From the NCBI RefSeq assembly GCF_002127325.2, contig NC_035435.2:14143893-14207892 (forward strand): a DNA stretch of 64,000 bases, in the 5' to 3' direction. The stretch comes from Helianthus annuus. Taxonomy: Eukaryota > Streptophyta > Magnoliopsida > Asterales > Asteraceae. Of the stretch, positions 47,905 through 60,387 are shown piece after piece (position 1 is the stretch's first letter; the number at the start of each line of letters is the position of its first letter). Position numbers and translations under genes: made by a program. The notes under the pieces were generated by a model that saw only the letters and a list, made by a program, of their open reading frames with translations, ran no database searches and had not been told where the DNA came from.

Positions 47905-49522
47905 CATCATGTTTATGTTTGACTTCGATAGGGTGTTTAATAAATTTTATGATGAGGGTACTTTTTCGCGTGGGTGCTCGTCGTCTTACATTACAGTCTA
48001 AGGATCCGATGGACATGGGGGACTACCGTGCTATCAATCTTGTTAGTATCATTAATAAAGTTGTTTCTAAAGTCTTGGCTAACCGGCTTAAGCAGGTCAT
48101 TCGCAAAGTGATTTCGGAGTCGCAGACGGCGTTTTTAAAGGACAGATTAATTCTTGATGGCCCGCTCATCCTCAATGAAGCGATTGCTTGGGCCAAGAAG
48201 AGTAGGTACAAGGCCTTTCTTTTTAAAACTGACTTTGCTAAAGCTTATGACAACGTTAATTGGGAGTTTGTCAATTCTGTCATGAGCCAAATGGGGTTTC
48301 CTTTGTCAATGGATTTATGGAATTCTCTCCACGGCTAGGTCTTCGGTTCTCGTTAACGGATCTCCAACCTTCGAATTTCAATGTTTCAAAGGTATGAGAC
48401 AAGGAGACCCGATTTCCCGTTCCTTTTTCTCCTTGTGATGGAAGCATTTTCTAGTATGTTGAAGAAAGCTGGGATGGTGGGTGCCGTTAGGGGATTGGTT
48501 TTACCTAATGAGGGACCGACTCTCACTCACTTATTATACGCGGACGATTATGTGATTATGGGAGAATGGGGGATTAATAATATTAAGAATGTTGCTCGTT
48601 TACTGAGTTGCTTCTATCTAGTTTCTGGCCTCAAGATTAATTTAAGGAAGTCGAGTCTGGTTGGGTTGGGTTTGTCGCAGGCAGAGGTTACGGATATGGC
48701 GATCATTGTATTGTTAACTGTAAAGTGGGAGAGATCCCTTTTATCCATCTTGGGGTTTTTGGTGGGTGCGAAGATGCATAGAATAATTAATTGGAAATCG
48801 GTGTTTGACTACTTTGAGGCTAGGCTTGCGTTGTGGAAATCCTCATTGTTGTCTATAGGGGGAGAGTGACGCTTATTAAGTCGGTTTTGGAAAGCATTCC
48901 TAACTATTTTCTCTCCTTGTTCAAAGCGCCATCTTGGGTTATTATAGGGTTAGAGAAGATTATTAGAAGGTTTTTATGGGGAGGGAATAGCTCGACTAAT
49001 AAATTTGATTGGGTTTCTTGGCATCGGGTGACGGCTCCGACGGATATGGGTGGTATTGCATTATCTAAACTCTGAAGTATTAACATGGCTTTACTTTCAA
49101 AATGGATTTGGCGGTACCGACATGAAGACTTTGGGTTATGGAGAATGGTTATTGACTCCATTCATCTGTCTAAACAGTGTTGGAGTTCGGTGCCTTGTAA
49201 CAAGACTGTCAATAGCATTTGGAAAGGCATTGTTTCTGCGGTGGATAAAACGAAGGTTGGTGACACAAGTTTAATTCATAATTTCAGAGGTAAGGTGAGT
49301 GACGGTAGAAAAATTAGATTTTGGTTAGACCCTTGGGTTTGCAATGTGCCGCTGAAGGATAAATTCCCGCTTTTATTCCGGATCGAATCAAATAAGAGAT
49401 GTTGGGTCTGTGATCATTACAACATATCGGCCCAGGCTTTTGTGGATTTTTGGGAGTGGAACCAGCCCCCCAGCTCTGAAGCGGAAATGTCTGAGTGGTT
49501 GGTGTTAGGCCCTAAAGTATGA
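47905..49522 (+). pseudogene. LINE (L1-type) ORF2 remnant with reverse transcriptase
   Basis: Continues where A and B break off: VSKVLANRLKQVIRKVISES, QTAFLKDRLILDGPLILNEA, LFKTDFAKAYDNVNWEFVN, GMRQGDPIS, LLYADDYVIMG (the RT catalytic YADD is kept), SGLKINLRKSSLVG, RVTLIKSVLESIPNYFLSLF and KWIWRYRHEDFGLWRMVI. These are RT motifs and the downstream region of plant L1 ORF2. At least three frameshifts (about 48330, 48420, 48850) and a stop near 49075 break it. The endonuclease is absent upstream and the end of ORF2 is missing. Confidence 0.88.
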
Positions 49523-50669
49523 GACTGACGCATCAAATTAACACAACGGGTTCTGGTTACGAACTAGGCCTTACCGGGTTAGTTTATATTAGGTTTTGGA
49601 CCTTTATAGGTCACTTGGGCCAAGCTTTAGGCCATGTGGGCCAAGTAGGCCCAAGGGGAGCCCATGTAGGGAAGTGGTCTTGCCTAGGTATATAAACAAG
49701 TTTTCAACTTGTCTTAGGGTTGGAAGCCTCATTCACACAAATTCTAGAGTTAGAGAGAGATAGGCTATTTGGTTAGGAAGAACAATTGTACCAGACGGTT
49801 TTGCTTATTCACAAAATTTCATCTGGTTTCGCGTCACTTCTACGATTTCGAGTTCCGGTTGCGAGTAACATAACTGTTCTTAAGTTGAAGGTTTCGAGTT
49901 AGATTATTCCCAGTCGCAATCATCATCAAAGACATAAGTGAGGTTTCGAGTCCCCTCTATCTTGAGGTTTCGGTTCACTGTTTCGAGTTCGAGAGTTCGA
50001 GTCCAAGATTTCGAGTTGCTTTTTTCGAGTCATTATCCGATCGCAATCACCATCACTCAACCATCATCCTCCATCACAATACCATCCCACGCCTCGACTT
50101 AAAACAGTTGGTTTCGTGTAAAAAGGGTGTTCAACATAATTGATTTCGAGTTCTTGTCGCAATCACAGCCTGTCATCATCTTCAACCTCATCGATCATCA
50201 CCTCCTCACCTTCTCCGATCTTCGTCTCCGTTCTTCTCCATCTTCATCGGACACCATCATTCTCAGACCAACCACCAACCAGTTACGTCCATAACAACCA
50301 TCCATCTCCGTCGACCAACCGTATCATCTTCTCTCACAAACCGTTCATCGTCTTGTTCAAACATTGAACATCATCTCTGACATTTCGATCACCTCCGGCG
50401 ACCACCACCTTCACCATCTTCTCCATTCATACAGTAACCATCATCGTCACTTCATAGTCATCATCCTCCTGGTTGTGGCGGTTGAAGATTGAAATTAGGG
50501 TTTGGGTTTGGGTTTGGTTCTGTTGGTGTACCAAGAAGAATAATTACAGAATTATTGTTTTTAATCGTTAATAGTATAATAATAACAATAATAATATAAT
50601 AATAGGTTTAATAATTAGTTAATAATTATAATAATCATTATTAGGTAATCATTAGTTCAATCATTAGGT

Positions 50670-50715
<46 letters not shown>

Positions 50716-50914
50716 GTCTTTATTATATTGTTAAATAAAATTAAAAAAAATTATTTTGTTGGTTTTGTGAAAAGTTTTGACAGGTTCTGAACTGCGGTTC
50801 AGAAAGCGGGTCATTTGATCGCGCGTAAAGTATTTGAGTGAGCAAGTACACGGGTTCTCATTTTGACTTGTGTTTTGAGGAGAAGAACAAAAGTGTCAAC
50901 CACCCACTGACATC
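49523..50914 (+). other. Probable 5' LTR/leader of the following Copia gag region
   Basis: Starts TGAGACTGACGC next to the LINE. TATA box TATATAAAC at 49689-49697. Then a stretch with repeated TTTCGAGTT (49840-50040) and a CATCATC-rich stretch (50040-50470). LTR borders and primer site not identified. Confidence 0.4.
50671..50715. repeat. (TAA)n microsatellite
   Basis: About 15 uninterrupted ATA/TAA repeats. Confidence 0.95.
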
Positions 50915-53900
50915 ATGGCATTCATGTTTAACAAACCCTTGGCTCAGTCTCAAGGAATAATTGTCGAAGAAATAATTTCTGTATTTTGCACTCCTGAATG
51001 TAGAGAAATGGTTGAGGCATATCGATTACACAACACTGAGCTAATACAAGATCACAAAGATATAGAAAATAAAAATTTTACTTAAGTAAAAAATGAAAAG
51101 CTTTATAAAGAAAAAATCGAAGCTCAGCGAAAAGACATCATTCAACTTAAGGATGATCTATGTGTAAAGACTTGCCATTACCTAGAGGTTAAAGAAAAAG
51201 TATGCCTTTTGACCAAAGAACTGGAAGACATTAGAGAAAAATTATTAGATTAACGAAATTAATATTAAAAAAATATGAGTCTTCCAATAAATTGGTCAAA
51301 GATCTATGTGACCTCCAACTAGCATACAAGAGAAAGAAAGGGTATGGTTTAGGCTTCAATTAAGTTCCTCCTCCATATAATAACAACTACACATATTTGC
51401 CTGTTGCTGAGGAGGAATTGATGAATGAGGACAAGATGATTTACGGTCCTAAAACTAATAAGTCATCAATCAACAGCAGATTTGTTGATAAACAAGCGAG
51501 TCCTTCAATAAATTTTGTTTCTAAGGGTACCTTTGATCCTAATGGTTCGTTCACATGTGTAGATGAAGTAGTTGAAGTTTGGAGATATTCTTGGGGATGA
51601 ACAAGATTTAAATTCTGTTTTTTCTAAAACTTCATTTAATGAAACTGATTCTGGTTGTGTGTTTGGACAAGCTTTTCTTAACTCGTTTCATAGTTATGTC
51701 TCGTCTAGTGGGCCTGATGTTTTGGGCAAAACTGTTGATGCTTGTGATGAACTTTTGAATAATGCGTCTGATGATGGGTGTTTTTCAGTAGTTAATGATT
51801 CTGATTGTGATGTTTCTAACTCTACAGCTAGCTACTGATAGTGTGACAGGTGAGGTCCCTCAGGATGCATTCAGTGGTCACTAAAACTTTTTCTCAAGAA
51901 AATCAACAATGTTCTGATTCTTCTTTTGAATCGGTCTTAGTGGAAGTCCCTAATGTTGAATCTAGTGGGACCACATTGGAAACTGAAGTTGAAAGTGAAC
52001 CACAATTAAACTCACATGATACATGTGTTGATGAAACATGTGTTGATGAAGCTTTTACATCTTCTGAAATTAAAACTGAACAAGATTTTGAAAAAGAAGA
52101 GGTGGTCACATTGGATGTTGAATCACAAGAGAATTTTCTTGAAAAAGAAATTAAAATTGAATGGTCTTCTGAAAATAAACTTGATAATGATATGAAAGAC
52201 GATGATCATCATAGGTCTAAATCTCATACATGTGCTAGTTATGATCAATAGGTACCTAAGAGCTCAGAAAAGGCACTTGGAACACAAGCAAAGAAATCTA
52301 AATAAGCTCATTCATCCAAACCCATCAGATCAACTACTGCTGCTAGCTCTTCGAATCTCCATTCATTTAAGCGACAGACATGTTTCAACTGTGGAATTCC
52401 TGGACACATTGCTAGAAATTGTGTTCATCGCCCAAACGTGCAACAGAATGTTAATACTAACTCTTGTGCTGACGTTTGTGAGCCGGTTCACAACAAGCGA
52501 AAGGAGCTAAAACGAGCAGATCAAAGTCGAGGGTACAAGAAGTCTGCTCGTCCTCATAAGGCTCGTGACAAGGTGAATGAAAGCTCCAATCAAGGAGAGA
52601 AGACGAAGAATGGTGCTCAGAGCAACAAGACTTCTGCAAACAACAAATACAAGCACCCAAATTCATCTTCGTCTGAAATTAATGTGCAGGCGTATCTGAT
52701 GTGCACAAAATGCAACATATAAATTACATCAATTGTGGCATAAAACTAACCCTTTTTTAGTAGTAATGTTGGAAAAAGTGTGTTTTTGTCTTCCTTTTAT
52801 ATTTTCAGGATTAAATGAGCTCAAATGAACAAAAGAAGCAAAAAGACAGCTAAATCTAACATAAATACAAGAAAAGGAACAAACGTGGCATGCCCGACCC
52901 CCGAAAGCATCTTCCCAAGCAAAAACAAGAAAACAGAAGGCTGAACACGCCCCGTGCTCAATGAGCACGGGGGCGTGCCCAAGTCTCTGCAGAAAAGACA
53001 AAGTTGTAGAAGCTTCTATCATCAACCACGGGGGCGTGCCCAGCGGACACGGGGCCGTGGTCAACTCTAAGATTCACAGAATCTGAGGAAATCTTGATAG
53101 TAAAGATACGCTTCTGCACACGGGGTCGTGCCCAGCGGACATGGGGGCGTGGTCAACTAATGCAGACAAACTGCAATTAAAAAAGAAAGAGAAGGAGGAT
53201 GGACACGAGGCCGTGCCCAATGGACACGGGGCCGTACCCGAGCTGTTGTTCAGGCTATAAATATGGGTTCTTGGCTCATTTGCAAACCATCCCTTGGCAC
53301 ACCACCTCTCTCACACTTCATCCATCCACCACCACCATCACAACACCATCATCCACCACCATCATCCATCATAGAGTGTGTGAGTCGTTTCGGGATCCAA
53401 GATTGATCGTAAGAGTTCTTGACAATCAAAGGCCATATTTGCCTAAGTCTCTTACATCATTTGGTGAAGACAAGTGTCTAGTGTAATACTTTTTATTTTT
53501 AATCTTTACGCACTTTTTATTTGGTTATGTATTAATGACTTTAATAACTAGTTTCTTATGTTGAAGGTGAGTCTTCCTTATCATTTGTCCGTGGTGTCTT
53601 GGCATTATTTTACTGTCTATATAAAATAAAAGATTTTCACCATTCATATCTCCACGGTATATATGGAGATATGTTGGCTACCTGGTAGGGGGTTAAGGGA
53701 ATGGTTTGGTAAGAGTCTTGCCTTGTTCAGTGTATAGATCCTACAAGGACCTGGGTTCAATTTAGTAGGACCTCCTTCAATACCCACTGGTATTGGATGG
53801 CGGGGGTCCAAACTCTTTGATCCCCTCATATGTAAGCTACTATTAAAACTTTAACCCGACTACTTAGGACTGTATCCCTGCTGACTCATACTACTTAGCC

Positions 53901-54963
53901 GAGGGTAACGTCACCTTCAAAAGAGGGGCCTACCACATTATGCATTAATAACTTAATTAGTTATCTTTCAATAATCCGACCCTTTAGGATTGTATCCTTG
54001 CTGACTCAAACTACTGGGTTGAGGGTAACATCACCTTCAAAAGAGGGGCCTACTACAATAACTAAGATAATCTCTTAAAAAGTGCAAAAGTGCGGAAATA
54101 ATCAAAGGTTACACTAAACACGAGTCGGATCCAAGTGTTTCTTCTTGTCTATCTGTTTTTTACTTTTTATTTTTATTTTTCAGCATTTTAGTTAATTTTA
54201 TTTTTCTAGTTTAAAAACCTTTTTCTAACTTTTGATTTGATTAGACGTTGAGGATAAACCGGTATTAAAAGCTCTTGTGTCCTTGGACGACCTCGGTATC
54301 TTACCAACACTATACTACGCTCACGATGGGTGCACTTGCCCATATGTGTGTTTAGTGTTAGTAAATATCGTGTTCTATAAATTTAAAACTTGGCTAAAAA
54401 GTGTTAAAAGGGCTTAAAATCTACATTAAAAATCTATAACACTACACGCGCATGAGTATCTAACACAAAAAGGACCGGTTTGTCCTTCAGGACCTGCTAG
54501 AGAAAATCAAGTTGCTCAAAATGTCTTTCTGATGAAAAGACAAACTTGCTACAACTGTGGCATTGCATGTCATATTGCAAGAAACTGCACAAATCGTCCC
54601 TATGTACCTTATTTTACACAACATCAGAGGGTTACACCAAGATATAAATCTCATTCTAAGCCAATGAAGGTATCTTCACCTAAGGCAATGAAGAATGTGA
54701 ATCCCAAGGTTAAACCATCTGATGGGGATTGGAACGCTGCTAAAAACTTACGTAAAGCTAATAAACTTGTAACGGCTAAAGTTGCTCAACCGAAGGCAAC
54801 AAACACGTTTGTTAAACCAAAACAGATTTGGAAACCCAAATCCAAAGCAGCGACGTCTCCAATCCTTGAAATGAAAGGGGACATGTGTTTGAAAGAAGTG
54901 TCTTATTTTGATACTTCAGGAAATCCCAGGACCACGATGGCCTGGGTACCCATGTCTTACTAA
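50915..54963 (+). pseudogene. Copia gag (Asteraceae type), decayed and split by a solo LTR
   Basis: Begins at an ATG with MAFMFNKPLAQSQGIIVEE. A coiled-coil-like charged region follows, broken by stops, then a Ser/Asp/Glu-rich middle (51397-52250). Two CX2CX4HX4C zinc knuckles are present: CFNCGIPGHIARNC (52381-52422) and CYNCGIACHIARNC (54547-54588). The C-terminal part is basic (KPKQIWKPKSKAATS) and ends NPRTTMAWVPMSY at 54963. The frame is the same on both sides of the insertion at 52697-54455 if one copy of GTATC is removed, so gag was open there when the LTR entered. Other frameshifts and stops mean it is dead now. Gag would bind element RNA. Confidence 0.75.
52697..54455 (+). mobile_element. 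Solo LTR inserted in the Copia gag
   Basis: 1759 bp from TGATGTGCAC to CGCGCATGA (the terminal CATCA expected from the start appears as CATGA). Flanked by duplicated GTATC (52692-52696, 54456-54460). TATA box GGCTATAAATATGG near 53254. Contains several CACGGGG(C/G)CGTG units, including the palindrome CCGTGCTCAATGAGCACGG near 52951, and an 83-bp direct repeat (about 53856-53938 and 53975-54057). No internal coding sequence, as expected after LTR-LTR recombination. Confidence 0.75.
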
Positions 54964-54989
54964 TCTCCTTACTTTTCTGGAACAACCAA

Positions 54990-55100
54990 GGAGGAGCTGT
55001 TGATAATCTCTGGAATGTTGATAGCGGTTGTTCCAGAAATAAAAGAAATAAAACGGGTAACATTTCACTGTTTCAAAAAGTTCAAATTTTTTTACAGATG
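54990..55100 (+). pseudogene. Copia protease N-terminal remnant
   Basis: Reads GGAVDNLWNVDSGCSR, the Copia aspartic-protease active-site block, in a different frame from gag. It is lost within about 30 codons; the rest of pol is absent. Confidence 0.6.
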
Positions 55101-56066
55101 ATATATTTCCTTTGGAGGAGATAACAGAAGTAAGAAATGATCAACAAAAGGTACCGTTTAAATTCAGTACTTTGATTTAAATTTGATTAGTCTTTAATCT
55201 GATGACAGAACGATTAAGCAAAAATATTTTTTCTCTTTCCTAGTTCATTACTTTGTACATAAAGTGTCCTTTCCCTAGTAAATGTTAAATTTGCTCATAA
55301 GTTTTATGCACAAATTTAGGGGGAGAGAGAGACAAATATATACTTTAGGGGGAGAAAAGTCAGAAAAATACAAAAAGAGTTTGCTGTAAATATGCTTTGT
55401 TTTAGGGGGAGAAAATGAGAAAAATACAAAAACATTTGAAAAATGAAAAAGCCAAAAAGATAAATTGCATGATATGGGAAGTGAAATAAATGTTCATATT
55501 AAAGGGTTTGACTAACACATGTAAGGTGCCATAGCTGAAAAGAGTAGGATCTACTACGATATGTTGATAGGCTTGACGCTCAAAATGATAAAAGATACTA
55601 AGTGATATAAACACAACGAACTATGTACCATGTGGGTAACATACCAACGTTGTATGATTTTTTGGTCTTAAATCTTGCGTTAATAGGTAGCCAACATCTG
55701 AGGTTTCGGGTCTTTATAATGTTGAATCATCTGGGGATATCTTGGCTGTCCTTCTGTTGCATCCAGATTATATGCAGACCTAGACACAGTCAGGATATCT
55801 TAAAAGATCCCAAGAGGACAAAACCCTAAGGAATCAAATCTCAAAAAGAGAAATTTCCCAAAGCTCAAAGAGCCAAATTCGTACCAAAAATGGTATTTGC
55901 CTCGCCCTCGTTAGACAAAATCATTGGTTGCTCTGCTGTACGAAAGTACTGACCTATCACCAATGGTCTAACGTTGTAAATCAAAAATGATGACATCAAT
56001 ATACTCACCTGTTACCATGAATCGTTGTGCTTACCTTGATCGCGGGGGTATGCCTTGGAATGGGAC
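55101..56066. other. Copia 3' internal remnant with repeated polypurine tracts, no gene
   Basis: Three TTTAGGGGGAGA tracts at about 55315, 55347 and 55403, resembling the multiplied polypurine tracts of Sireviruses. The rest is AT-rich without recognised features. Confidence 0.5.
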
Positions 56067-56766
56067 TGTTGATCCCAGATAGAGATACCCAAACTTAATA
56101 TGGCAAATGATTTCAACAAATGTGAAAATAGTGTGCGGAACTAGAAATCAGACTTTCAAGAAACAAGATATAGAATTTTTCAAGTGTATTAAATGACTTT
56201 GTAAAGACAAAGTTATTAGATATTACAAAATGAATACTCAAAGAATTCTAAGTGAAGGGTAATGGAGTTTGTAGTGTGTGTATTGAATGCTAAGCATAAC
56301 TCATTTATCCTTCGGGGTTTGACATCTCTATTTATAGAAAGTTTAGATCTGAATAAACAATTGTTTATTCACTACTTGCTCTGCATAAAAGGAACTTCTT
56401 GGCATATTCATTGAATTGGTTATTGCCAACTTGCTCCTTTTTGGGTTTGCGTCGGGCCTTATCTTGAAGACAAGTGGGTCTACTTACCAGAATTCTAATG
56501 AACTTGATTATCAGATTTCTGGTGATCAGACTTTACAAGATTCTGATGATAAATGATTTATCATCAGACTTCATTAGAAAGGTTCTATTTAATTGTTTTC
56601 TTTGTTTTGATCTTCTCCTAATTCTTAGTTGAAGACGTATCGTTCTTTTCTTCTTGTCAAGATATCATGTAGGTACCTTCTTAGTAATACTCCTTGACTG
56701 TATCTTCATCTTATGATCAGGATGATCATCTTTTTCTTCAATACTTATACTTGAGGTTTCCTAACA
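56067..56766 (-). repeat. 3' LTR of a minus-strand Sirevirus-like Copia element
   Basis: 700 bp, on the minus strand TGTTAGGAAACC ... GGGATCAACA, directly preceded on that strand by the tract AGAGGGAAAT. Its start resembles the LTR at 25614 (TGTTAGGA). Confidence 0.8.
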
Positions 56767-56780
56767 ATTTCCCTCTAAGT
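56767..56780 (-). promoter_or_regulatory. Polypurine tract of the minus-strand Copia
   Basis: Minus-strand ACTTAGAGGGAAAT abutting the LTR. Confidence 0.75.
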
Positions 56781-57085
56781 ATTGTAAGAAAAATAAACTA
56801 CCTCATAAAAATTTTTCCCAAACAATGGAAACAGAATTTGTAAATCAAGCAAGTTACTTCTATTTTGAAAACAAATTCCATGATAAATAAAATCAAAAGA
56901 CATGTTTTTCAAAACAACTTTGCCCATTTGAGTCCATCTCCAGACTTCAATTTCTTTTTGTAAAAGATGTATTTGTTGCAGATGTCATACATATCCTTGT
57001 ACCAGCTTCTTGCTTGTATCCATTCTTCAATCATTTGTTCAATATCCTACCTTTGCTTTTCTTTGTTCATTCCTGTCTTCTAAAG

Positions 57086-60000
57086 CTATTCCTGCCTTTT
57101 GTTCATGCACTTCATAATAAACCTTAGTGTCTGATTGGAGTACTTGCAGATATCAACACTTCTGAATAGAGCTTTGTTCTTTTCAAAATCTCTGTAGACT
57201 ACACTGTAGTTGTGTCTGTCTCTTACCTTTGGTAGCTCAATGATGTCTCCAGATCTTGCTTCTTTTATCAGCTCTGAGGGAATTGTTGTATTTGGTGTAG
57301 TGAGATAGACCTTCTTGTTATGCACATAGTCATAATTGATGCATAGATCAAAGTCAAAAAAAGCTACTCTTTCAAATAGCTTTATTCCAGCATTTGATAC
57401 GCTTGTTAAAGCTCTTCTGATAAGTTGGTTGTTCCCTCTTTCCTTTTCATAGTATTCTTTCATGAACAGAATGTCTAGGGGATGCAATTTGTCAGCAAGG
57501 TCTCCATCTGTCACTTTCTCTTCTGCACCATTCTCTCTGAGAAGTGTGTATCTGTTCTACACATATGTTCCACCAACACCATCAGTTCGAATCTTCTCTT
57601 CATCTACTTTTATGATTATTTTTATTGGATTTTCATTGGTGTAGTGGATCCTCCTTAAACCTCTTTCTAACCTCTCTTCCCATATAGCCAATCTGTAAGG
57701 AGTTGGTGCCGAGTCAAATAATATTCCACCAGATTGTATTCAGGGAATATCATAATATCCCTGTCAATCTCTTGAACCATGACAGATTGAGTTTCAGAGA
57801 TTTTTCTTTTAACAATCTGTGGTTGTCTTGAATCAGCTTCTTCTTCCCAGTCTTTCATTGCTTGTTGATTCATTTTTGTACTTATAACAGTGTCACCAGA
57901 AGAAGGTGGCTTTGGACCATTTTGAGAAGTTTTGAGTTTCAAATTTGAGATAACTAGAGGCATGGAAGTTGCTAACCTTTTTAACATTTCTTCTTTTGGA
58001 ACTGCAGGAGGTGGACCCATTACAGTGGTTCCAGCTTTAGTGATTGGTGTAGCTGTTGATTGTTGTGGGGTTGACTTTGGGAGTTCCTGGTGACATTGTT
58101 CAACAGGAATTGCCTTCATGATTTCCTTAGGGTCAAGCTTAGCCAATCTGGCAATGTTAAAATGCATTCTCTTCATGAGAGACTGCACTTCTCCTACCAG
58201 ATTTGTGTTGTTGGCTACACGTTTCTGTACTTCTGCAAATTCAGTTTTACTTTTCTCCTGCAAGGCAACCCATTCTTTTATTAATTTTTCCAGGGCAACA
58301 GTGATATTGTTGTTGCTTGCCCTTATAATGGTGACTTCTTCCAAGACTTTATTTGAGCTGCTTGATTGTCTTGTCTCCATAACATTTGTAACTTGTTTTT
58401 TAATTTTCTCCATTTCTGTGAAAATCTTTTGAATTTCTGATGCTGAAATGCTGGTTTCTAGTGCCTTTTCTTTTTGCTTTTCCAGTGCTTTTAGTGCTTC
58501 AGTGTTTCTTTCAGTCTGTGCCTTTATGAACTCCACTGATTCTGATAAGGTCTTCATTTCTGCTATTTGACCTTGTATCTCTGACAACAATATATCAAGC
58601 TTCTCTTCTACAGGGCTCCTTTTGTAGGCCTTGAATACATTTTCTAAAACTGTTTCCAAGTTCTCTTGTGTCATGGGTGGTTCAGGGATATTTGGAACAA
58701 CAGGTGTTCCTTCTAACATACCAGCTATAAACACATTTGTAGCTATTTTAGAAATGATTGGTGTACTTTTAGTTTTACCAGAATCTGAATCTGGTGCAAC
58801 CTTGAGTATGTCAGAATCATCTCCACCAGAAGTGAAAAACAAATTTTCATCATGGATTTCCTTATGTCCTTGAATCATATCAGTGAATGATTCTCTATAA
58901 CTTGTTGAGGTAAAGAAATTACCTCTAACCAGATTTCCTTGACCAGTTTCCTGATCTCCATCTGTTGAGATCCCAATCTCTTCTTCATTTTCTGATTCAG
59001 AGTTAAGATGAATTGCATTGGTAACATCCTCATCAACAACAATTTTTCTATATTCAACTTTATAAGATGCAGTAATTGAATCTTCTGAGTTTGTTCTTTC
59101 TAAAGAAGTATTAATTAAAACTGTGTTTAAGAGAGAGTCTGTACCAGCAATTTGAGATTCATCAAAGTGTAGAACTTTAATGGCTTCATGTGTTGTATCA
59201 ACAATGTGGGATTCTTCATACTGATGGACCTCAGTCTCTTCATGAGTTCCTCCAGCAAAATGAGATTCTTCATAATGTTGGTCTTCTGTTTCTTAATGAA
59301 CTTCAAACTCAAAATGAGTTCCACCATCAGTATTCTGATGACTTCCAGCAGGTTCTGAATCTTCCTTATTTTCTGGTGAATTTCTTATCATCGGAATTTG
59401 GTCTCCTCTTGCAGGTTTTATTTCTGATGTCCAAGACTTTTCAACTTCTTCTTCTTCTGGTGAAGAAGAGTTGTTATAGACTTCTTTCCTGGGTTCTTCT
59501 GTTGGTGTATCTGATTTGGTAAGAAGTTCTTCATGTTGCAGTTTGTATGGTGAGTCTGATACAATTAGACTCAGCATACTTTCTGGTAACTTAGGAACAT
59601 CCCTATCTGATGTCCATCCATGACGGGCACTCCAAGGTTTCATTGGGTTTGAACTCCAAGCATCTTCCAAAATAGGAATTTCTACATTTCTTTCAACAAA
59701 AGTTTCAAAGATGAGGACTGAAATGAACCTTGGATATGGTAGATGTGAAGTGATTCTCCCATTTTTAGTAAGAATTGATCTCTTGATTAAATTGAAGATT
59801 TTTGTCCCATAATCAAGTTTGAACCCAATTATGAGTCCATACATGATTAACAGAATAGCTTGACTCACTTGATCAGCTCCTCCTATCTTTGATGTGAGAC
59901 ATTTGTTCAATACTACCATCATCACTTGCCAGAATGCTGGCATTTCATTTCCTCTGACTCCTCTAATTTTGCTAATCTTCTTGTTTTTGTATCCAAGCTC

Positions 60001-60387
60001 AATAAGAAAGCTTATCAAGTCTTCTCTTCTTGGTGCTTCAATGTAGTTGTCAAAAATCGGAAGTTCGAGCCATTCTCTTACCCTTGCAGGAGTTAATGTC
60101 ACTGAGACATTTCCCCAAAGATGAGCAGAGACTTGATTCTCTCCATCTTCACTAAAAGTGTGAATAAATTGTAGCAATAATCTTTCTGGTACTTCTCTTC
60201 CTTTGGTTAATGCTCTTGAGATTGGACATCTTAAAAGAAATTCTATCAGAAGTTGACATCTTTCTTCGTATTTTGTTTGTTCTGTATTCATCAGCAAGTT
60301 GTTCTCTTTCATTGGCAAAAATTCTCCATCTTCAATGAATGGTACATCATGTTGAACGATTGGAATGTTAAGATTTACTTCTGCCAT
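57086..60387 (-). pseudogene. Large additional ORF of the Sirevirus-like Copia (about 1100 codons, three breaks or fewer)
   Basis: First segment 60387-59293 (364 aa, MAEVNLNIPIVQHDVPFIED) contains a globular region (RVREWLELPIFDNYIEAPRR, AFWQVMMVVLNKCL, PYPRFISVLIFETFVE) and an acidic tail. A single stop near 59293 separates it from an acidic stretch. The frame continues through 58878-57667 (403 aa), with a long predicted coiled coil (about 58690-58120: EKLDILLSEIQGQIAEMKTL, EALKALEKQKEKAL). A one-base frameshift near 57670 leads to a third piece ending at 57086 (GDIIELPKVRDRHNYSVVYR). It lies between pol and the polypurine tract, the place of the additional (env-like) ORF in Sireviruses. No signal peptide or membrane segment seen; function unknown. 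Confidence 0.7.
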
